Shown here: in pieces, positions 21,154-22,748 of the stretch
How positions within the stretch are numbered: the stretch's first letter is position 1
Layout: the number at the start of each line of letters is the position of its first letter
NCBI GenBank assembly: GCA_046723355.1
Contig: JBKOUJ010000172.1
Location: 1 to 22,748 of the forward strand
Length of the DNA stretch: 22,748 nucleotides
DNA from: 13-2-20CM-68-14 sp046723355
GTDB lineage: Bacteria > Actinomycetota > Thermoleophilia > Gaiellales > Gaiellaceae
Reading direction: 5' to 3'
Position numbers and translations under genes: made by a program
The notes under the pieces: generated by a model
The model's input: the letters and a program-made list of their open reading frames with translations, nothing else
Databases searched by the model: none
Told to the model about the DNA's origin: nothing

Positions 21154-22119
21154 ATGAGCGTCAAGTGGGGCCTGCTCTCGACGGCCCTGATCAACGAGGC
21201 GATCCTCGCCGGCGCGGCCGAGACCCCCGATGTGGATGTGATAGCCGTCGCCAGCCGTGACGAGGAGCGGGCTCGAAGTTACGCGGACGAGCACGGGCTC
21301 GAGCGCTCCTACGGCAGCTACGAGGGCCTGCTGGCCGACCCGGATGTCGAGGCCGTCTACGTTTCGCTCCCGAACAGCCTCCATGTCGAGTGGACGCTGA
21401 AGGCGCTCGAGTCAGGCAAGCACGTGCTCGTCGAGAAGCCGTTCTCGAAGCACCCCGACCAGGTCGAACAGGCGTTCAACCGCGCGGATGCCGCCGGCCT
21501 CGTCCTTTCCGAAGGCTTCATGTGGCGGCACCACCCGCAGACGCGCCGGCTCGTCGAGCTAATCGACGAGGGCGTCGCCGGACGGATACGAGTCATCCGC
21601 ACAGCTTTCGCGTTCGACCTTGCAACCGAGCGCGGCACCGGCGACACCCGCTTCGATCCCGTCCTCGATGGCGGGGCGCTGATGGACGTCGGCTGCTACT
21701 GCATCAGCGGCCTCCGACTTGTCGCAGGCGAGCCGGTCCGCGCCCGTGGCGAGCAGGTGGTCGGCCCGAGCGGCGTCGACGTGGTCTTCGCGGCCGCGCT
21801 GGCCTTCGCCGACGGGATCCTCGGGCACTTCGATTGCGGCTTCGTCGTGCCGCGACGCGCAGGGCTTGAGGTCGTCGGCGAGGAAGCAACGATCGTCGTC
21901 CCGGATCCCTTCACGCCGAGAACGCTCGGAATCGACGTGCTGCGGCCCGGCGCCGAGCCAGAGCGCATCCCGATCGAGCCTGCGAACTCCTACCGCCTCG
22001 AGCTCGAAAACGTGAGCGCCGCGATCCGCGGCGAAGCCCCGCTGCTGCTCGGGCGAGCGGACGCGCTCAGCCAGGCGCGCACGATCGACCAGCTGTACCG
22101 CTCGGCCGGGGCCAGCTGA
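21154..22119 (+). CDS. Gfo/Idh/MocA-family NAD(P)-dependent oxidoreductase
   Basis: A 321-aa cytoplasmic dehydrogenase. The N-terminal Rossmann domain (1 to about 120) starts MSVKWGLLSTALINEAIL; the usual GxG dinucleotide loop is replaced by LSTALI, as in some trans-dihydrodiol dehydrogenase-like members. VAVYVSLPNS-type strand (AVYVSLPNSLHVEWTLKALE) and the family's KHVLVEKPF (EKP, catalytic Lys, about residue 95) follow. The C-terminal domain has FMWRHHPQTRRLVELIDEG and GGALMDVGCYCISGLRLVAG (with the D-x-G-x-Y/C-x pattern). Acts on sugars or related polyols; substrate unknown. ATG start 3 bp after pcrA, so co-transcribed although functionally unrelated. Confidence 0.9.
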   Translation: MSVKWGLLSTALINEAILAGAAETPDVDVIAVASRDEERARSYADEHGLERSYGSYEGLLADPDVEAVYVSLPNSLHVEWTLKALESGKHVLVEKPFSKHPDQVEQAFNRADAAGLVLSEGFMWRHHPQTRRLVELIDEGVAGRIRVIRTAFAFDLATERGTGDTRFDPVLDGGALMDVGCYCISGLRLVAGEPVRARGEQVVGPSGVDVVFAAALAFADGILGHFDCGFVVPRRAGLEVVGEEATIVVPDPFTPRTLGIDVLRPGAEPERIPIEPANSYRLELENVSAAIRGEAPLLLGRADALSQARTIDQLYRSAGAS

Positions 22120-22138
22120 CGCCCGGTTTTTGCTCGGC

Positions 22139-22144
22139 TAAACT
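22139..22144 (+). promoter_or_regulatory. Predicted -10 box (TAAACT) of the tRNA gene
   Basis: TAAACT lies 10 bp before the mature 5' end of the tRNA, giving a short 5' leader to be removed by RNase P. A T-rich stretch (GGTTTTTGC) is upstream, but a clear -35 hexamer at 17 bp is not seen. Confidence 0.4.
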
Positions 22145-22154
22145 GGGCCGACCA

Positions 22155-22227
22155 GGGCGGTTAGCTCAGTTGGGAGAGCACCAGCTCGACAAGCTGGGGG
22201 TCACTGGTTCGAGCCCAGTACCGCCCA
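22155..22227 (+). tRNA. tRNA-Val (anticodon GAC)
   Basis: A 73-nt cloverleaf with perfect stems: acceptor GGGCGGT/ACCGCCC (7 bp), D arm GCTC/GAGC with loop AGTTGGGA, anticodon stem CCAGC/GCTGG with loop TCGACAA, variable loop GGGTC, T arm ACTGG/CCAGT with loop TTCGAGC, and discriminator A. The CCA end is not encoded (TCT follows). Anticodon GAC at 22188-22190 gives valine, supported by A73, A35 and C36. Position 33 (22187) is C instead of the nearly invariant T. It is followed 3 bp later by a terminator. Confidence 0.93.
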
Positions 22228-22230
22228 TCT

Positions 22231-22261
22231 AAGAAGCCCGCTGCAAATGGCGGGTTTCTTT
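22231..22261 (+). terminator. Intrinsic terminator after the tRNA
   Basis: AAGAAGCCCGC (22231-22241) pairs with GCGGGTTTCTT (22250-22260) over 11 bp including one G-U, around an 8-nt loop. The descending arm supplies the T-rich tract TTTCTTTG. The A-rich left arm makes it usable from the other strand as well. Confidence 0.85.
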
Positions 22262-22619
22262 GTATAAAGCAGGGAGTCAATGGCTGCGGATTCCGCTTCC
22301 CCAGCGGCGCCTCGCTCTCGTCGACGGCGGCGAACGGGCACAAACTCCCAATTGCTGCCCATTCGCGGCCGACCGGAGGCTGCGTGACGGAGCGCGAGCA
22401 CGTCTTGTCGGTGCGGCTCATACCACCATCGCACCAGCGTGAGAAACGCTGGGAGAGTCGCCGCTCTCCTAGTCGGTCGTAGCGCCCCCGTGGATTCAGG
22501 GGTCGGGCTTCGGTGCGACGCCGTCCGGCCGGGCGGCGGCACCCTGCTCGTCCATGGCGGCTGGTGCCGCGTCACTCTAAACTCGGGCTGGGGGGTCGGC
22601 TAACTAGATTTCGTTAGGC
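22262..22619. other. About 360 bp without a recognisable gene
   Basis: No convincing coding region. The open frames here run through the tRNA antisense strand or lack recognisable motifs and ribosome-binding sites. A small inverted repeat GAGAG-TCGCCG-CTCTC occurs near 22454-22469. The right end (about 22575-22620; CTAACTAGATTTCGTTAGG) is visibly less GC-rich than the rest of the window. Nothing identifiable as an integrase or attachment site was found. Confidence 0.5.
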
Positions 22620-22748
22620 GTGAGCGAGATCGAGACCCGCCTCTTCCCTTTTCGCGGTGGCCCCCTCGATGGCCGCAGCCTCCCGGTTCCAGTAACGAAT
22701 AACCCAGAATGGTCGATCCCAACCGTGGACGGAGTCTGGTTGGGCGAC
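22620..22748 (+). CDS. Start of a GGPLDG-motif small protein (3' end missing)
   Basis: A GTG-initiated frame stays open for 43 codons to the window edge. The translated start MSEIETRLFPFRGGPLDGRS contains FRGGPLDG, a motif that recurs at the N-terminus of small uncharacterised proteins in actinophages and actinobacterial prophages. LPVPVTNNPEW and VDGVWLGD follow. Function unknown. Codon choice (AAT, GTA, TTT) is less GC-biased than upstream genes. A TAACTAGATT tract 10-20 bp upstream could hold a promoter. Too short to be sure it is a gene. Confidence 0.45.
   Translation, partial: MSEIETRLFPFRGGPLDGRSLPVPVTNNPEWSIPTVDGVWLGD

Noticed and set aside
18985..21384. A 799-aa open frame on the minus strand, opposite pcrA
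   Set aside because: It lies entirely antisense to a helicase with every SF1 motif. Its composition (long runs of V, L, R, E, D) is typical of a GC-rich antisense shadow and no domain is recognisable.
22161..22575. Minus-strand frames covering the tRNA and the following 350 bp
   Set aside because: Their C-terminal ends (for example WARTSDPQLVELVLSQLS) are simply the tRNA antisense read as protein, a common false call. The remainder shows no motif.

Overview
The window is 22.7 kb of very GC-rich, densely packed bacterial chromosome. Frequent GTG (and one or two TTG) starts, GTGA and TTGA overlaps between consecutive genes, likely leaderless transcripts, a CeoB/CeoC-like pair of TrkA proteins, PQQ-type beta-propellers and a PcrA-type UvrD helicase all suggest a high-GC actinobacterium. 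The look is of a Thermoleophilia/Gaiellales-type lineage, but that placement is inference from style, not from a marker gene.

Layout. (1) 1-4.7 kb: two tandem APC permeases, each fused to a C-terminal UspA-like domain (the first cut by the window edge), a 56-aa membrane peptide, a REP-like double hairpin, then two TrkA-type NAD-binding proteins. Together they look like a cation (potassium?) transport and gating module. (2) 4.7-7.2 kb: a secreted GSDH-type PQQ sugar dehydrogenase-like protein and a PQQ-propeller lipoprotein. (3) 7.2-7.8 kb, minus strand: a VanZ-like protein and a small coiled-coil protein. (4) 7.8-13.0 kb: a cobalamin riboswitch followed by six tightly packed genes: two exported DUF4430 (transcobalamin-like beta) proteins, EcfT, a double EcfA ATPase, an EcfS, and an exported prenyltransferase-type alpha/alpha-toroid protein. 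The two exported folds correspond to the two halves of animal intrinsic factor/transcobalamin, so I read this as a corrinoid capture and ECF import operon. A 162-bp foldback element lies exactly across the ecfT/ecfA junction. (5) 13.0-15.6 kb: a tandem GNAT protein divergent from a CinA N-domain protein and a flippase-like membrane protein. (6) 15.6-18.6 kb: a PadR regulator with a HAAS-type membrane protein, a TMEM175-like channel and an MFS transporter. (7) 18.6-22.1 kb: a cupin protein, PcrA helicase and a Gfo/Idh/MocA oxidoreductase. (8) 22.1 kb to the end: tRNA-Val(GAC) with an unusual C33, a terminator, about 360 bp without a recognisable gene, and the start of a small GGPLDG-motif protein of a kind common in phages, which may mark the edge of an integrated element.

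The most interesting points are the split transcobalamin-like B12 operon, the foldback element that supplies the stop of ecfT and possibly the start of ecfA, and a repeated promoter design in which overlapping, near-symmetric -10 boxes drive divergent, apparently leaderless gene pairs.
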